DNA of 64,000 nt from NCBI GenBank assembly GCA_934593275.1, contig CAKTQE010000002.1:1-64000 (forward strand). The letters are read 5' to 3'. The number at the start of each line of letters is the position of its first letter. Position 1 is the stretch's first letter. Made by a program: the position numbers and the translations under genes. Shown here piece by piece: positions 1 through 8,703 of the stretch. This stretch comes from an uncultured Oscillospiraceae bacterium (GTDB taxonomy: Bacteria; Bacillota; Clostridia; Oscillospirales; Oscillospiraceae). The notes beneath the pieces are model-generated. The model was not told the DNA's origin, did not search any database, and was given only the letters and a program-made list of their open reading frames with translations.

Positions 1-459
1 GGCCGCACCGATAAGGGCTGGGTCTCCATGGACTATGTTTACGTAGACGGCACCACCGGCAAGAACACCGCCAAGGGCCTGGTCACCGGCAACGGCTTGC
101 ACGTCCGCAGCGGCCCGGGTACCAACTACAACTCCGTTGCCACCTACGCCGCCATGACCCGGGTCAACATCCTGGAGCAGGTCAAGGTTGGCGACACCAC
201 CTGGGGCTGCACCAAGGACGGCTGGATCAGCCTGAGCTATGTCTACATTGACGGCACCACCGGCGACGGTGCTGCCACCGGTACCGTTTCCGGCAACAAT
301 GTCAACATCCGCAGCGGCCCGGGTACCAACTACGACCGTGTCGGTTCCTACAACAGCGGCGACACCGTTCAGGTTTACGCTCAGTTCACCGTTGGCAACA
401 TGAAGTGGGGCTGCACCAGCAAGGGCTGGGTCTCCATGGATTACGTGGAAGTGGGCTAA
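1..459 (+). CDS. SH3b-repeat surface protein, C-terminal end (partial)
   Basis: The reading frame is open from the first base, so the start lies outside the window and only about 152 residues are visible. They form two bacterial SH3 (SH3b) repeats, each carrying the motif RSGPGTNY followed by a W-G-C-T pattern and ending in a GW(I/V)S motif. The repeats are joined by near-identical YVDGTTG/YIDGTTG linkers. SH3b repeats usually bind peptidoglycan peptides in secreted hydrolases or spore and wall proteins. The catalytic or anchoring part, if any, is upstream and unseen. The protein ends in VEVG and is followed by a strong terminator. Confidence 0.85.
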   Translation, partial: GRTDKGWVSMDYVYVDGTTGKNTAKGLVTGNGLHVRSGPGTNYNSVATYAAMTRVNILEQVKVGDTTWGCTKDGWISLSYVYIDGTTGDGAATGTVSGNNVNIRSGPGTNYDRVGSYNSGDTVQVYAQFTVGNMKWGCTSKGWVSMDYVEVG

Positions 460-483
460 GACCGCCTGATCACAACACATTTT

Positions 484-520
484 GGCAGCCCCGAAAGAAA
501 TCTCCGGGGCTGCCATTGTT
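484..520 (+). terminator. Rho-independent terminator after the SH3b gene
   Basis: A 10-bp GC-rich stem (GGCAGCCCCG paired with CGGGGCTGCC) with an 11-base loop is followed by ATTGTTT. It lies 25 bases past the stop codon. Confidence 0.85.
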
Positions 521-537
521 TATAGTGAGGTGTATTT

Positions 538-963
538 ATGAAACGTTTCCTTTGCTTTCTTCTCCTCCCTGCCCTGCTTTTAGGCCTTATGGGCTGCAAA
601 AGCCAGGTCACCATCGACTATGGAACATCCGCCCTCTATACAAAAGAGGATATGGATGAGGCAATACGGCTGATTCGTCAGGAATTTGATACCTGGAAGG
701 GCTGCGAGCTGCACAGCATTCGCTATACTTCAGACGACAACTGCAATGATGGAAACCTAACCTGGATGAACGACCTGGCAGAGGCCCAGGGCGAAGATCG
801 AAGCTTTACCCAGTGCATCTTTTTTGAAAGCAGTTTTCATTCCCCTAAAAAAGATAAAGATGCCGGAGCCTGGAATCCCGATGAGGAATACACCGGTTGG
901 CAATGGTGCCTGGCCCGAACCGAGGGCGGCCCTTGGAAACTGATGACCTGGGGCTATGCCTGA
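538..963 (+). CDS. Small lipoprotein of unknown function
   Basis: The 141-residue product starts with a positively charged signal peptide and a lipobox LMGC (cysteine near residue 20), so it should be lipidated and membrane-anchored outside the cell. The mature part has a Tyr/Thr-rich segment, a helix beginning KEDMDEAIRLI and several Trp residues (WKGC, GWQWC, MTWGYA). I do not recognise a family with certainty. It resembles small clostridial lipoproteins with a regulatory or sensor-like cystatin fold, but that is a guess. A GTGAGGTG ribosome site sits 7 bases before the ATG. It is a single gene between two terminators. Confidence 0.75.
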   Translation: MKRFLCFLLLPALLLGLMGCKSQVTIDYGTSALYTKEDMDEAIRLIRQEFDTWKGCELHSIRYTSDDNCNDGNLTWMNDLAEAQGEDRSFTQCIFFESSFHSPKKDKDAGAWNPDEEYTGWQWCLARTEGGPWKLMTWGYA

Positions 964-981
964 TAAGAAACGCACACTGCA

Positions 982-1024
982 CAAAACCCATTCCTGTCCA
1001 ATCAGCCGGCAGGAATGGGTTTTG
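982..1024. terminator. Bidirectional terminator between convergent genes
   Basis: A 15-bp perfect stem (CAAAACCCATTCCTG paired with CAGGAATGGGTTTTG) has T-runs on both strands. It lies between the lipoprotein gene and the convergent membrane-protein gene, so it can stop transcripts from both sides. Confidence 0.9.
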
Positions 1025-1030
1025 TTTGTA

Positions 1031-2233
1031 TTAATAGAAACACAGTGCCGTAAAGGTTCCGGCGGCAAGGTACAGCCAGAGGCGGAAGGTCTTTTTCCCG
1101 CTTCCCAGGGTGTAAAGCATCAGCAAGCAGCCAGCGGCAAGAACCAGAACCGCCCAGGCAGACAGCAGCCGCAAAGGCGTGAATCCAAAACGGGCGATAT
1201 AGAGCCACAGCTTCGCCCCGGCGGTAACGGCCAGGAAGATGCTCTGCACCATCATCACCGCCTGTAATCCTTTCCCCAGACGGGTTTGCCCTGTCAGCAG
1301 GGACAGCAGCCAAATAAGGAAGAAATTAATAGCCATCACGGTACATAGCTGGAAAAAGCCGCTTCTTGCATAATCCGAGGCAGTAAGGGTTCCGGGAATG
1401 TGTCCCGAAAACACCGCAAACAGGTTTCCCGCTTGCACCCCGAAAAACAGAAAATATACACCGCAGAACAGCCCCAAAACCAGGTTTGCCCCGGTTCCCG
1501 GAAGAACACGCAGCTTTTCCAGCTGCGCTGCTGACAGCACCGGTGTATTCTCTCGCCGGGCAGCCCCCCGTACTAGACCATAGAGATAGGCTCCAACAGG
1601 CAGACCAAAAACAAACCAGAGAAATTCATCCCAGAAACTCTCAGATAGATCAAACCTGAAAATATTTTGGACCCCCTGAACCAGGCTTTCAAATTCACTA
1701 TCCGCCTGACCCAGCAAATCCGTTACAAAGACCAATAGCGGCAGTGCCAACACCAGGCACAGGACAGCCAGCCAGAAATCCCGCCGTTTTTTCTGATTTT
1801 CCTCCCCTTTGAAAGGCTTGAACAAAGCCCCCAGGGCGCAGAGCGTATCCGTTACACGGCCAAAGAAATTTCCAAAGGGCAGCAGCAGAAATCCATCCAG
1901 ACAGTCCCAGGCAAAACCCAGGGCATCTTCCCCACCCCGGTCCGCCCCCAAAAAAGAAAGTGTCCAGAGGACGGCGGAGGCATGGAGTGCCAACAAGCCC
2001 CAGTCCTGGGTGGCGTTGCAGCGTTTCAGGCTCAGAGCCAGGGCAATCAGCACCGTCACCGCTGCCCAGAACCAGTGCTTTTTTCCTTTGGGCTGTTTTT
2101 TGAGTCCAATGGCAACGCCCCAGCCAAGAAATGCCAAAACAAAGAGCAGCATGGGCCATGGCTCCAACAGGGTTTTCCAATAAAACCAGCCCATAAAATA
2201 TCCAACAACGGGCAGGAAAAAACGCTTTTTCAT
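1031..2233 (-). CDS. DUF4153/DUF4173-like polytopic membrane protein
   Basis: The 400-residue protein is almost entirely hydrophobic, with roughly ten membrane segments and charged loops (KGKKHW, KGEENQKKRRDFW). The segment around SDYARSGFFQLC matches the YA-xx-GFF-L pattern I associate with DUF4173/DUF4153 proteins, whose function is unknown. The start at MKKRFFLP is chosen because its ATG overlaps the stop of the upstream XRE gene as TGATG, which implies translational coupling. It is the last gene of a three-gene operon with an XRE repressor and a DUF2975 protein. Such operons are usually self-regulated. Confidence 0.75.
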   Translation of the reverse strand: MKKRFFLPVVGYFMGWFYWKTLLEPWPMLLFVLAFLGWGVAIGLKKQPKGKKHWFWAAVTVLIALALSLKRCNATQDWGLLALHASAVLWTLSFLGADRGGEDALGFAWDCLDGFLLLPFGNFFGRVTDTLCALGALFKPFKGEENQKKRRDFWLAVLCLVLALPLLVFVTDLLGQADSEFESLVQGVQNIFRFDLSESFWDEFLWFVFGLPVGAYLYGLVRGAARRENTPVLSAAQLEKLRVLPGTGANLVLGLFCGVYFLFFGVQAGNLFAVFSGHIPGTLTASDYARSGFFQLCTVMAINFFLIWLLSLLTGQTRLGKGLQAVMMVQSIFLAVTAGAKLWLYIARFGFTPLRLLSAWAVLVLAAGCLLMLYTLGSGKKTFRLWLYLAAGTFTALCFY

Positions 2234-2442
2234 CACACATCCTCCTGATATTCCAGAATATCTCCGGGCTGACAGTTCAGCACCCGGCAAATCTCATTCA
2301 ATGTGGAGAACCGCACCGCCTTGGCCTTTTGATTTTTAAGAATGGATAGATTGGCCGGGGTGATACCAATGCGCTCCGCCAATTCCCCGGCAGAGATTTT
2401 CCGCTTTGCCATCATCACATCCAAATTAACAACGATTGCCAT
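2233..2442 (-). CDS. Small XRE-family (Cro/CI) transcriptional regulator
   Basis: The 69-residue protein is little more than one helix-turn-helix. Residues about 15-38 (KISAGELAERIGIT, then SILKN) form the recognition helix region, followed by FSTLNEICRVLNCQPGDIL, the typical last helices of YozG-like regulators. It has no sensing domain. It lies between a DUF2975 gene and a membrane-protein gene, an arrangement common in Firmicutes where the regulator is thought to control its own operon. The palindrome TTATCG-N5-CGATAA just upstream of the operon promoter is the obvious operator candidate. Confidence 0.9.
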   Translation of the reverse strand: MAIVVNLDVMMAKRKISAGELAERIGITPANLSILKNQKAKAVRFSTLNEICRVLNCQPGDILEYQEDV

Positions 2443-2451
2443 CTTTCGCCC

Positions 2452-2904
2452 TCACACCGTCAAATCCAGCTCACTGCGCATGGCAATGGCAGAGGAAAAC
2501 ACATTTTTAATGATCCGCACGATCAAACCCATAAATGCAGTCATCAGTGCCACAATGCCTAAAAAGTAGATTCTGGTGCAAAGACTCAGGCTGATAATGC
2601 TGACCACGAAGCAGCAAATGCTGATATTTTTCAAAAGTTCCACATTGTCACTGTCAAATACCTTTCCCTGCCGAAGATTCCGCAGAAGTTTATCCATGCA
2701 CCACAGCAGCATAAACCCAGGCACATTGCACACGTACAGGCAGATGATCAGAAGCACCGTGTCACGGAACTGAATATCCACAATAAACCGCGTCACCCAA
2801 CGGGAAATGGGCCACACCGCCCAGTCCAGTATCAGAATCAGCACCCCAAACACCCATACCAGCACCCGACTAAAGAGAATACCGGAATCCTTTTTGGCTT
2901 CCAT
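2452..2904 (-). CDS. DUF2975 family membrane protein
   Basis: The 150-residue protein has four predicted membrane segments: LVWVFGVLILILDW, TVLLIICLYVCNVPGFMLL, ISICCFVVSIISLSLC and LGIVALMTAFMGLIV. The central motif LLRNLRQGKVFDSDNV is the DUF2975 hallmark. The function is unknown, but DUF2975 proteins are nearly always next to a small XRE regulator, as here, where the regulator starts 9 bases downstream. An AGGAGG site is placed 7 bases before the ATG. It is the first gene of the operon and has its own promoter. Confidence 0.85.
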   Translation of the reverse strand: MEAKKDSGILFSRVLVWVFGVLILILDWAVWPISRWVTRFIVDIQFRDTVLLIICLYVCNVPGFMLLWCMDKLLRNLRQGKVFDSDNVELLKNISICCFVVSIISLSLCTRIYFLGIVALMTAFMGLIVRIIKNVFSSAIAMRSELDLTV

Positions 2905-2933
2905 AGCAAAACCTCCTGTGTTTTGATGGAATC

Positions 2934-2986
2934 AGAATAGCACAGAAGTGGATGTTTGTCAATAATCTTTTATCGTTTTTCGATAA
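2934..2986 (-). promoter_or_regulatory. Promoter and candidate operator of the DUF2975-XRE operon
   Basis: On the minus strand a TTGACA box (2957-2962) is separated by 17 bases from TATTCT (2934-2939). Seven bases upstream of the -35 box is the perfect palindrome TTATCG-N5-CGATAA (2970-2986), a likely binding site for the small XRE protein of the same operon. The operator role is inference. Confidence 0.7.
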
Positions 2987-3020
2987 GTATTTTCTCTTAT
3001 TCGATGGTTTGTAAATTTCA

Positions 3021-3050
3021 AACCCTGCCAGGCTTTCACCTGGCAGGGTT
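3021..3050 (-). terminator. Terminator hairpin upstream of DUF2975 operon region
   Basis: A 12-bp stem (AACCCTGCCAGG with CCTGGCAGGGTT) with a 6-base loop lies 29 bases past the stop of the minus-strand gene at 3079. The following minus-strand sequence is T-rich (TTTGAAATTT) but not a clean T-run. Confidence 0.65.
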
Positions 3051-3078
3051 GTCAATCTATAGGAATGGAATCCAACAC

Positions 3079-4149
3079 TCAATAACTGGAAAGCTCTGTG
3101 ATTTTCAGGCTCTCCCCCTCCCTGACCACAAGGAGCTTCATATTGTTGGTGGTTTGCACCACCCCTTTTCGGCCCGTTGTATTGACCAGATAGGTGATGT
3201 CGCAGAAGTACAAATTCTCCTCCAACCGGAGCAGATGGTGATATTTGATCTCCTGCAATTGATCCCGGACACTTTGGCCGAAGCTCAGGCCATCCAGCGC
3301 AGAGGCCAACCGGGTATAAAGCGGGCTTCCGGTGGCAATATACCGGCGCAGATTGGCCAGGTTCCCCCGTGCGCTGGCTTTGGTAGAGCCGGAAAAGGCA
3401 ATATACCGCTTTATAAAGTCTTCCAAAGTCTGGCGCAGGGCCTGTTCTTCTTCCTCACCGCAGTTGTCCTGCAAGAAAACCGTTTCGTAGTCCTCCCCTG
3501 TCACATCCAGGCCGTTCCGATCCAATACCCGGGGCTGGATGGTACCCAGGTAGCTTTCCAGCGTGTAGGTCACTTGGGTTGGAAAGGCCCCTTGCTCCCG
3601 AAATTCCGCAAACAGGGCATAGGGAATATCCCTCTGGGTTTGGTAGGTGTCCGGCAGTACCTTGTCCTCCAGCACCACCTGGGCCGTGCTGTCCACCGTC
3701 AACGTGATTGGGTTTCCCCAGAGAAAGGACAGGTCAAAGGACTGGTCTGATAAGGTCCATTGGGGCAGGCCATAGAGTCCTTGGGGCTGGGAAGTCAGGG
3801 TAAATTGGCCTATTTTCTGCTTGCCACAGCGAATTTCATAGCATAATGTGGTATCAGTAGAGCTTCCAGGGTCTTTTACGGCCCGAAAAGGGTCCTGACA
3901 GGCTTCCAAAATCTGTTTTTCGGCCTGATCCCGGCTTTGCAAATTGGGGTCTACCAAATCAAGCAGTTTCTGGGAGCCTGCAAGCACCGCTTCCTCTGTC
4001 ATGCCCTCCATGACTGTCTCCACCGCATGTTGGCTGCGGGAGGACTCATAGGCCCCCAGGTAATTCCAGAGAAAGCCCAACCCAAGCCCTCCAAGAAGCA
4101 GCACCGCTAGGGCGTAAAGGAGCATGACTTTCAGAAATTTATTTTTCAT
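3079..4149 (-). CDS. Membrane-anchored extracytoplasmic protein, unknown function
   Basis: The 356-residue protein has one N-terminal membrane segment (KVMLLYALAVLLLGGLGLGFLW) after the positive start MKNKFLK, and the remainder should face outward. A helical stretch with AVETVMEGMTEEAVLAGSQKLLDLV follows, then beta-rich sequence and a C-terminal part that looks like an NTF2/SnoaL-type fold (KYHHLLRLEENLYFCDITYLV). I do not recognise a family. The ATG at 4149 is preferred over an upstream GTG because AGGAGG lies 6 bases before it. It overlaps the end of the phosphodiester glycosidase gene by 11 bases, so the two are translated together and probably act together at the cell surface. Confidence 0.75.
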   Translation of the reverse strand: MKNKFLKVMLLYALAVLLLGGLGLGFLWNYLGAYESSRSQHAVETVMEGMTEEAVLAGSQKLLDLVDPNLQSRDQAEKQILEACQDPFRAVKDPGSSTDTTLCYEIRCGKQKIGQFTLTSQPQGLYGLPQWTLSDQSFDLSFLWGNPITLTVDSTAQVVLEDKVLPDTYQTQRDIPYALFAEFREQGAFPTQVTYTLESYLGTIQPRVLDRNGLDVTGEDYETVFLQDNCGEEEEQALRQTLEDFIKRYIAFSGSTKASARGNLANLRRYIATGSPLYTRLASALDGLSFGQSVRDQLQEIKYHHLLRLEENLYFCDITYLVNTTGRKGVVQTTNNMKLLVVREGESLKITELSSY

Positions 4150-5209
4150 AGGCACCCTCCTTTAGCACCAGGAACGTTGTAGGCACCGGCCGAATGCCGA
4201 TGACGGAAGCGCAGTTGTTGATGTAATCCCCCTGGAACCACATAAGGGAGGAGGAACCACCATCTAAATTACAGGCGTTCACCGCCCCGAATTTCAGCAT
4301 AATTTCCGCCAGGTCCTGCAAAGTGGCCCCCAGGCTCACCACCTGACGGCCATCAATAACCAGCAGGAGCATGGCCCCGTCAGAACGCTGACCGATGGCG
4401 GTTCTGGGATTCAAGCCGCTGGCCGTGTTCTCCGGCAGCACCGACTCCCCATTGGCAACCAGCACAGGGCCAAAGGAGACCCCGTATTGAATGTCCATTT
4501 CCGCAAGTTCCTCTTTGCTGGGGTTGCCTACATGGAGGATGCCTCCGCTGTCCAGCCCCACAAAGCCCTGGCGGGTGCCGGAATAATAGGATGTTCCCTG
4601 GTACACCACCATGGAATCCGGAATGCTGCCGTTGCCGTTGCCATTGGGGTCATAAAAGCCTCCGGCGTTGATGCCCGCCACCGCGTCAAATTCTTCTACC
4701 ATTTCCGCCACAGTGTAGCCCCTGACACCGAAGTATTCCGGAACGGAACCCATAATGACCCGGGTAGGGTCTAAAACAATCATCATAAACCCGGAATAGC
4801 CGGAGCCGGTGACCCGCTGCAAGATGATGCCATCGCCATCATCATCCGTAAAACCCCAGGGGTCGGCCTGGTCGGCGGGCCGGGTCTGCTGGGGCAGCTG
4901 AATGAGGGAGGTATCCGTCTGAATGTCCTCCTCCAGCTCTACCCGGGTAATAGATTCCACTTCCTCCGGACTTAAAAACCAGTCCGCCAGAAATCCCATG
5001 GCACTGGTCTCTTTCACGGACATGGCAAAAAGCCTTTTTGCCGCCTCTGACGGGCCATGAGTCACCACAAACATGGCCCCCAGCAGCAGTACTGCCACCA
5101 GCACCACCGTTTCCAGCAGCAGCAAAAGAGTCTTTCCCAAAAAGGCAGTAGTGCTTTTTCCAAAGCCTTGCGCCGCCTTTTTGCCCCTTTTCTCTTCCAA
5201 ATCTCCCAC
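4139..5209 (-). CDS. Membrane-anchored phosphodiester glycosidase (NAGPA domain)
   Basis: This 356-residue protein carries a positively charged start, one membrane segment near residues 27-50 and an extracellular NAGPA/DUF2233 domain. Diagnostic motifs are VAGINAGGF near the middle, NPRTAIGQR and the C-terminal NLDGGSSS, which carries the conserved active-site Asp. The family cleaves N-acetylglucosamine phosphodiesters, and in Firmicutes it is linked to wall or teichoic acid glycans and exopolysaccharide. Substrate here is unknown. A short Asp-rich segment DDDGDG before the domain could bind calcium. The gene is followed, with overlap, by an anchored protein of unknown function. Confidence 0.88.
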   Translation of the reverse strand: MGDLEEKRGKKAAQGFGKSTTAFLGKTLLLLLETVVLVAVLLLGAMFVVTHGPSEAAKRLFAMSVKETSAMGFLADWFLSPEEVESITRVELEEDIQTDTSLIQLPQQTRPADQADPWGFTDDDGDGIILQRVTGSGYSGFMMIVLDPTRVIMGSVPEYFGVRGYTVAEMVEEFDAVAGINAGGFYDPNGNGNGSIPDSMVVYQGTSYYSGTRQGFVGLDSGGILHVGNPSKEELAEMDIQYGVSFGPVLVANGESVLPENTASGLNPRTAIGQRSDGAMLLLVIDGRQVVSLGATLQDLAEIMLKFGAVNACNLDGGSSSLMWFQGDYINNCASVIGIRPVPTTFLVLKEGAYEK

Positions 5210-5224
5210 CTCTTTTCAAAAATG

Positions 5225-5250
5225 CCCCTGATGCAAAAAAACATCAGGGG
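5225..5250 (-). terminator. Terminator after the Mrp-family gene
   Basis: A 9-bp stem (CCCCTGATG with CATCAGGGG) is followed on the minus strand by CATTTTTG. It separates the Mrp gene from the glycosidase gene. Confidence 0.75.
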
Positions 5251-5258
5251 GCAAATGT

Positions 5259-6083
5259 TTATTCTGCCTTTTCGATGGCTGCGACCACATCCGTCAGAGC
5301 ATCGGTATTCACCGTCTCCATCCGGCCATTGTCGTAGGCTTCCGCCACCTTGGGGTCAATGGGCAGCCGGGCCAGAACAGGCAAGCCCAGATTCTGGGCG
5401 ACCTCGTCCAGATGGCCCTCGCCAAAGACCTTGATGTGCTTGCCGCAGTCCGGGCATTCCAGGTAGGAATAGTTCTCTACAAAGCCCAGAACGGGAATGT
5501 GCATCATTTCCGCCATGCGCACCGCCTTGGTTACGATCATGGACACCAGATCCTGGGGGCTGGTGACGATGACGATGCCGTCTACCGGCAGGCTCTGGAA
5601 CACCGTCAGAGGCACGTCACCGGTTCCGGGGGGCATATCCACAAACAGATAGTCCACGTCCTCCCAAATCACATCGGTCCAGAACTGCTTTACCGCACCG
5701 GCAATCACCGGGCCACGCCATACCACCGGGTCACCGGGGTTATCCAGCAGCAGGTTGATGGACATGACCTGAATACCGGAGGCCGTCAGGGCCGGATACA
5801 GCCCATCTTCGTTGGCACCCTGGCACTCGGTAACGCCAAAGGCCGTAGGGGCAGAGGGTCCGGTAATATCCGCATCCAACACGCCCACGCGCTTGCCCTG
5901 CCGGGCCATGGCAACGGCCAGCATAGAAGTGACGGTGGACTTGCCCACGCCGCCCTTGCCGGACACCACGGCGATGACCTTTTTCACCGTGGACTTGGGG
6001 TTCAACTGCGCCAGCAGACTCTCTTGCTTGCGGTCTCCGCAATCAGAACTGCAGCTGGAACAATTTCCGTTACAGGAACTCAT
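5259..6083 (-). CDS. Mrp/NBP35-family iron-sulfur carrier ATPase
   Basis: The 274-residue protein has a Cys-rich N-terminus (CNGNCSSCSSDCG), then a deviant Walker A GKGGVGKST, a switch region DADITGPSAP, FVDMPPGTGD and a CPDCGKH motif that is the CxxC bridging a 4Fe-4S cluster between two subunits in this family. Mrp/ApbC/Nbp35 proteins bind and transfer iron-sulfur clusters to target enzymes in the cytoplasm. The ATG at 6083 was chosen because AAGGAGA lies 7 bases before it; a TTG two codons earlier is less likely. It is a single gene with its own terminator. Confidence 0.93.
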   Translation of the reverse strand: MSSCNGNCSSCSSDCGDRKQESLLAQLNPKSTVKKVIAVVSGKGGVGKSTVTSMLAVAMARQGKRVGVLDADITGPSAPTAFGVTECQGANEDGLYPALTASGIQVMSINLLLDNPGDPVVWRGPVIAGAVKQFWTDVIWEDVDYLFVDMPPGTGDVPLTVFQSLPVDGIVIVTSPQDLVSMIVTKAVRMAEMMHIPVLGFVENYSYLECPDCGKHIKVFGEGHLDEVAQNLGLPVLARLPIDPKVAEAYDNGRMETVNTDALTDVVAAIEKAE

Positions 6084-6211
6084 AATCAACTCTCCTTAAA
6101 ATATCAATATCCTTTTGGGAAATTTCACAAAAATTCGGCTTTTCGCCGCAGGGTCTATTATAAGCCCCAACAAGTATTCTGTCAATGCCGTTTTCTTGGG
6201 GTTGCACTTCT

Positions 6212-8080
6212 CTACTGCTGGGCCTGGTCCCACTGCTCCATCAGCTCCATGAGGGTTTCTTCCGCCCCCTCCTTTTCTTCCAGCAAGCGGGTCAGTTCCT
6301 GGTAGTCCGCAGCGGCCAGCTGGATTTTTTCTTCCAGCTCCGCCACTTTCATTTCCTGCTTTTCGATTTCCCGTTCCAGGCGTTTTGCCAGCTTTTCCGC
6401 GTCCTTGGGACCGGACCGGGGCCGTTCCTTTTTGACCTTGGGTTCTAAGGATTGGGCAGGCAGCACCTTGGCCTGGGCCTCATGCTCCAAAATGGAGCGG
6501 TATTTTTCGTAACCGCAGCGGAAATCCCGGATGGTACCGTTTTCCAGTAGCCAGATTCGTTCAGCGAATTTCTCAATAAAGTACCGGTCGTGGGATACAA
6601 AGAGCAGCACGCCCTCGAATTCCTCAATAGCGGCTTCCACCCATTCCCGGGAGGCAATGTCCAAATGGTTGGTAGGCTCGTCCAGAATCAGCAAATTGAT
6701 TTTTTCATCCATGAGCTTACACAGCCGCAGTCGGGATTGCTCTCCGCCGGACAAGGTTCCTACGGTCTTGAACACATCCTCCCCCTGGAACAGGAATGCA
6801 CCTAATCGGTCTCTGGCCATCTGGGGGGACAGATTCTTTTCGTAGAGCATGGTGTCGTAAAGGCTGCGCTCCGGATGGTCAAAGTGAATGATCTGAGGCA
6901 GATACCCCCATTTCACCGTAGGGCCAAACTGGATTTTTCCGCCGCAGTCCTCCTCGCCCAACAGGCACTTGATAAAGGTGGACTTGCCCGTTCCGTTATC
7001 GCCCAGCAGGGCAATGCGCTCGCCGCCCTCTACCACCAGATTTACATCAGAAAACAGCACCCGGCCTCCAAAGGCCTTGGACACATTTTTCATCTTAAAG
7101 GCCACATCTCCGGAAAAATCCTTTTCTCCAAAGGAGGCTTTCATGGTTCGCTCCGTCTTGGGCCGTTCCGTCTTCTGAATGCGCTCCATGCGGTGCTGAA
7201 TGGACATGGCCCGGCGGTAAAGGGTGCGGTTGTTGATGCCCCAGCCTTTCATACGCTCCACGGTATAGCCCAGCTGCTTGAGCTTGGCCTGTTCCTGCTC
7301 ATACTGCTTGAGCTGCAAATCAAACCGGGCCTGTTTTTCCTCCATATAGTAGGAATAGTTGCCGGAATAGAATTCTCCGTGGCCGTCTACGATTTCAATG
7401 ACCCGGTCCGCCACCCGGTCAATAAAGTAGCGGTCATGGGAAATGGTCAGAACGGTGCCTTTAAAGCCGCTGATATACCCCTCCAGCCATTCCACGCTGT
7501 TCAGGTCCAAGTGGTTGGTGGGTTCGTCCAGTAGCAGGATGTCCGTTTTCTCCAGAAGCAGTCGGGCCAGATTGATGCGGGTCTTTTCCCCGCCGGAAAG
7601 GCTGTCAAACTCCTGGGGCCGCTGCTGGGGGGTGATGCCCAGGCCGTTGCAGATTTTGTCCACGTCCACGTCCATTTCGTAGCCTCCGCCGGATTGGAAG
7701 CGGTTGACCAGGGTGTCATATTCCCGCAGCTGCTCCTGGGTGGCTCCCTGGGCCATGGCGGCTTCCAGGGCCTCCATTTTCCGCTTGGTGGCGGTCAGCA
7801 CCGCAAAAGCGGAGCGCAGTACATCCTCTACGGTGTAACCCTGGGGGAATTTGGGGATCTGGGAAATAAGGCCCAGCTTTTTATTGGGGTTCACATAGAC
7901 CTCGCCCTGGTCATAGTCCATTTCCCCGGTGAGGATTTTAAAAAGGGTGGTCTTCCCGCAGCCGTTCCGGCCCAGAATGGCCACGCGCTCCCCCTCCTGA
8001 ATGTCAAAGGAAAGGTCCTGCAAGAGGTTTTCCCCAATAACGAAAAATTTATTTAAATTCTTAACCGATATATCTACCAT
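6212..8080 (-). CDS. ABC-F family ATPase (ribosome-associated type)
   Basis: The 622-residue soluble protein contains two ABC ATPase domains and no membrane segments. The first has GRNGCGKTT (near residue 37), LSGGEKTR and LLLDEPTNHLD. The second has GDNGTGKST and LSGGEQSR. They are joined by the long charged linker typical of ABC-F factors, and the C-terminus (about residues 560-620) is a coiled coil (KRLEREIEKQEMKVAELEEK), as in Uup/YfmR-like members. ABC-F proteins act on stalled ribosomes and some give antibiotic resistance. The exact subfamily cannot be assigned here. Spacing to neighbours suggests a single-gene unit. Confidence 0.92.
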   Translation of the reverse strand: MVDISVKNLNKFFVIGENLLQDLSFDIQEGERVAILGRNGCGKTTLFKILTGEMDYDQGEVYVNPNKKLGLISQIPKFPQGYTVEDVLRSAFAVLTATKRKMEALEAAMAQGATQEQLREYDTLVNRFQSGGGYEMDVDVDKICNGLGITPQQRPQEFDSLSGGEKTRINLARLLLEKTDILLLDEPTNHLDLNSVEWLEGYISGFKGTVLTISHDRYFIDRVADRVIEIVDGHGEFYSGNYSYYMEEKQARFDLQLKQYEQEQAKLKQLGYTVERMKGWGINNRTLYRRAMSIQHRMERIQKTERPKTERTMKASFGEKDFSGDVAFKMKNVSKAFGGRVLFSDVNLVVEGGERIALLGDNGTGKSTFIKCLLGEEDCGGKIQFGPTVKWGYLPQIIHFDHPERSLYDTMLYEKNLSPQMARDRLGAFLFQGEDVFKTVGTLSGGEQSRLRLCKLMDEKINLLILDEPTNHLDIASREWVEAAIEEFEGVLLFVSHDRYFIEKFAERIWLLENGTIRDFRCGYEKYRSILEHEAQAKVLPAQSLEPKVKKERPRSGPKDAEKLAKRLEREIEKQEMKVAELEEKIQLAAADYQELTRLLEEKEGAEETLMELMEQWDQAQQ

Positions 8081-8115
8081 TTGTTTTTCTCCATATTACG
8101 ATGGAAACAATACGA

Positions 8116-8703
8116 TTAAAGTTCCTGAATGATTCCTTCTATTTCCTCTTTGTCGCAAAACAGATTCACGGCCTGTAACAGGGCGTTGGCCGTCATATGC
8201 TCCGGTAACTCCAATCGCTTTAACAGTTTCCTGCGCTTTTCCCCGCTGTCCGGCCCTCCGGAAAGGCCCCATTCAAAGAAATCCTGTTTGGTAATGGGGT
8301 CACGGGGTGTTTCCTGGCTGCCGCCATCCATGGTGGCCCCGGCGGCTTTCAGGGCGGATAGAATTACCTCCGGGGTCATGCCCTCCACCCCCAGCTTTCC
8401 CTCTTTTCCCGGGGCGGCCTTTCGGCGTTCCTTCCCGGGAATATCCGGGATATAGGCATGTTTCAGGTATTTCCCAGGGATGGCACTTTTGATATGATTG
8501 CGAATGACAAAACCGGCACCGTCGGAGTCCGTAAACACGATCAGCCCCCGTATTTCCGCCACCCGCCGCAAAAGGGCCATCTGCTCTCTATCCTTGAAAA
8601 TGCCAAAACCGGAGGTTTCAAAAATGGGGGCTTCCACGATTTGGCTCAAGGTGTTTTTATCGTACCGGCCCTCTACCACAATGGCCTCTTGGATTTTAAC
8701 CAT
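8116..8703 (-). CDS. rnmV: Ribonuclease M5, 5S rRNA maturation
   Basis: The 195-residue protein starts MVKIQEAIVVEGRYDKN and carries a Toprim domain, with catalytic Glu in VEGRYD and the DxD motif in FTDSDGAG. The C-terminal half is the RNase M5-specific domain (QDFFEWGLSGGPDSGEKRRKLL). The enzyme trims 5S rRNA precursor at double-stranded ends together with ribosomal protein L18. The ATG at 8703 overlaps the stop of holA by 8 bases. The order comEC-holA-rnmV with overlaps suggests one transcript. Confidence 0.93.
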   Translation of the reverse strand: MVKIQEAIVVEGRYDKNTLSQIVEAPIFETSGFGIFKDREQMALLRRVAEIRGLIVFTDSDGAGFVIRNHIKSAIPGKYLKHAYIPDIPGKERRKAAPGKEGKLGVEGMTPEVILSALKAAGATMDGGSQETPRDPITKQDFFEWGLSGGPDSGEKRRKLLKRLELPEHMTANALLQAVNLFCDKEEIEGIIQEL

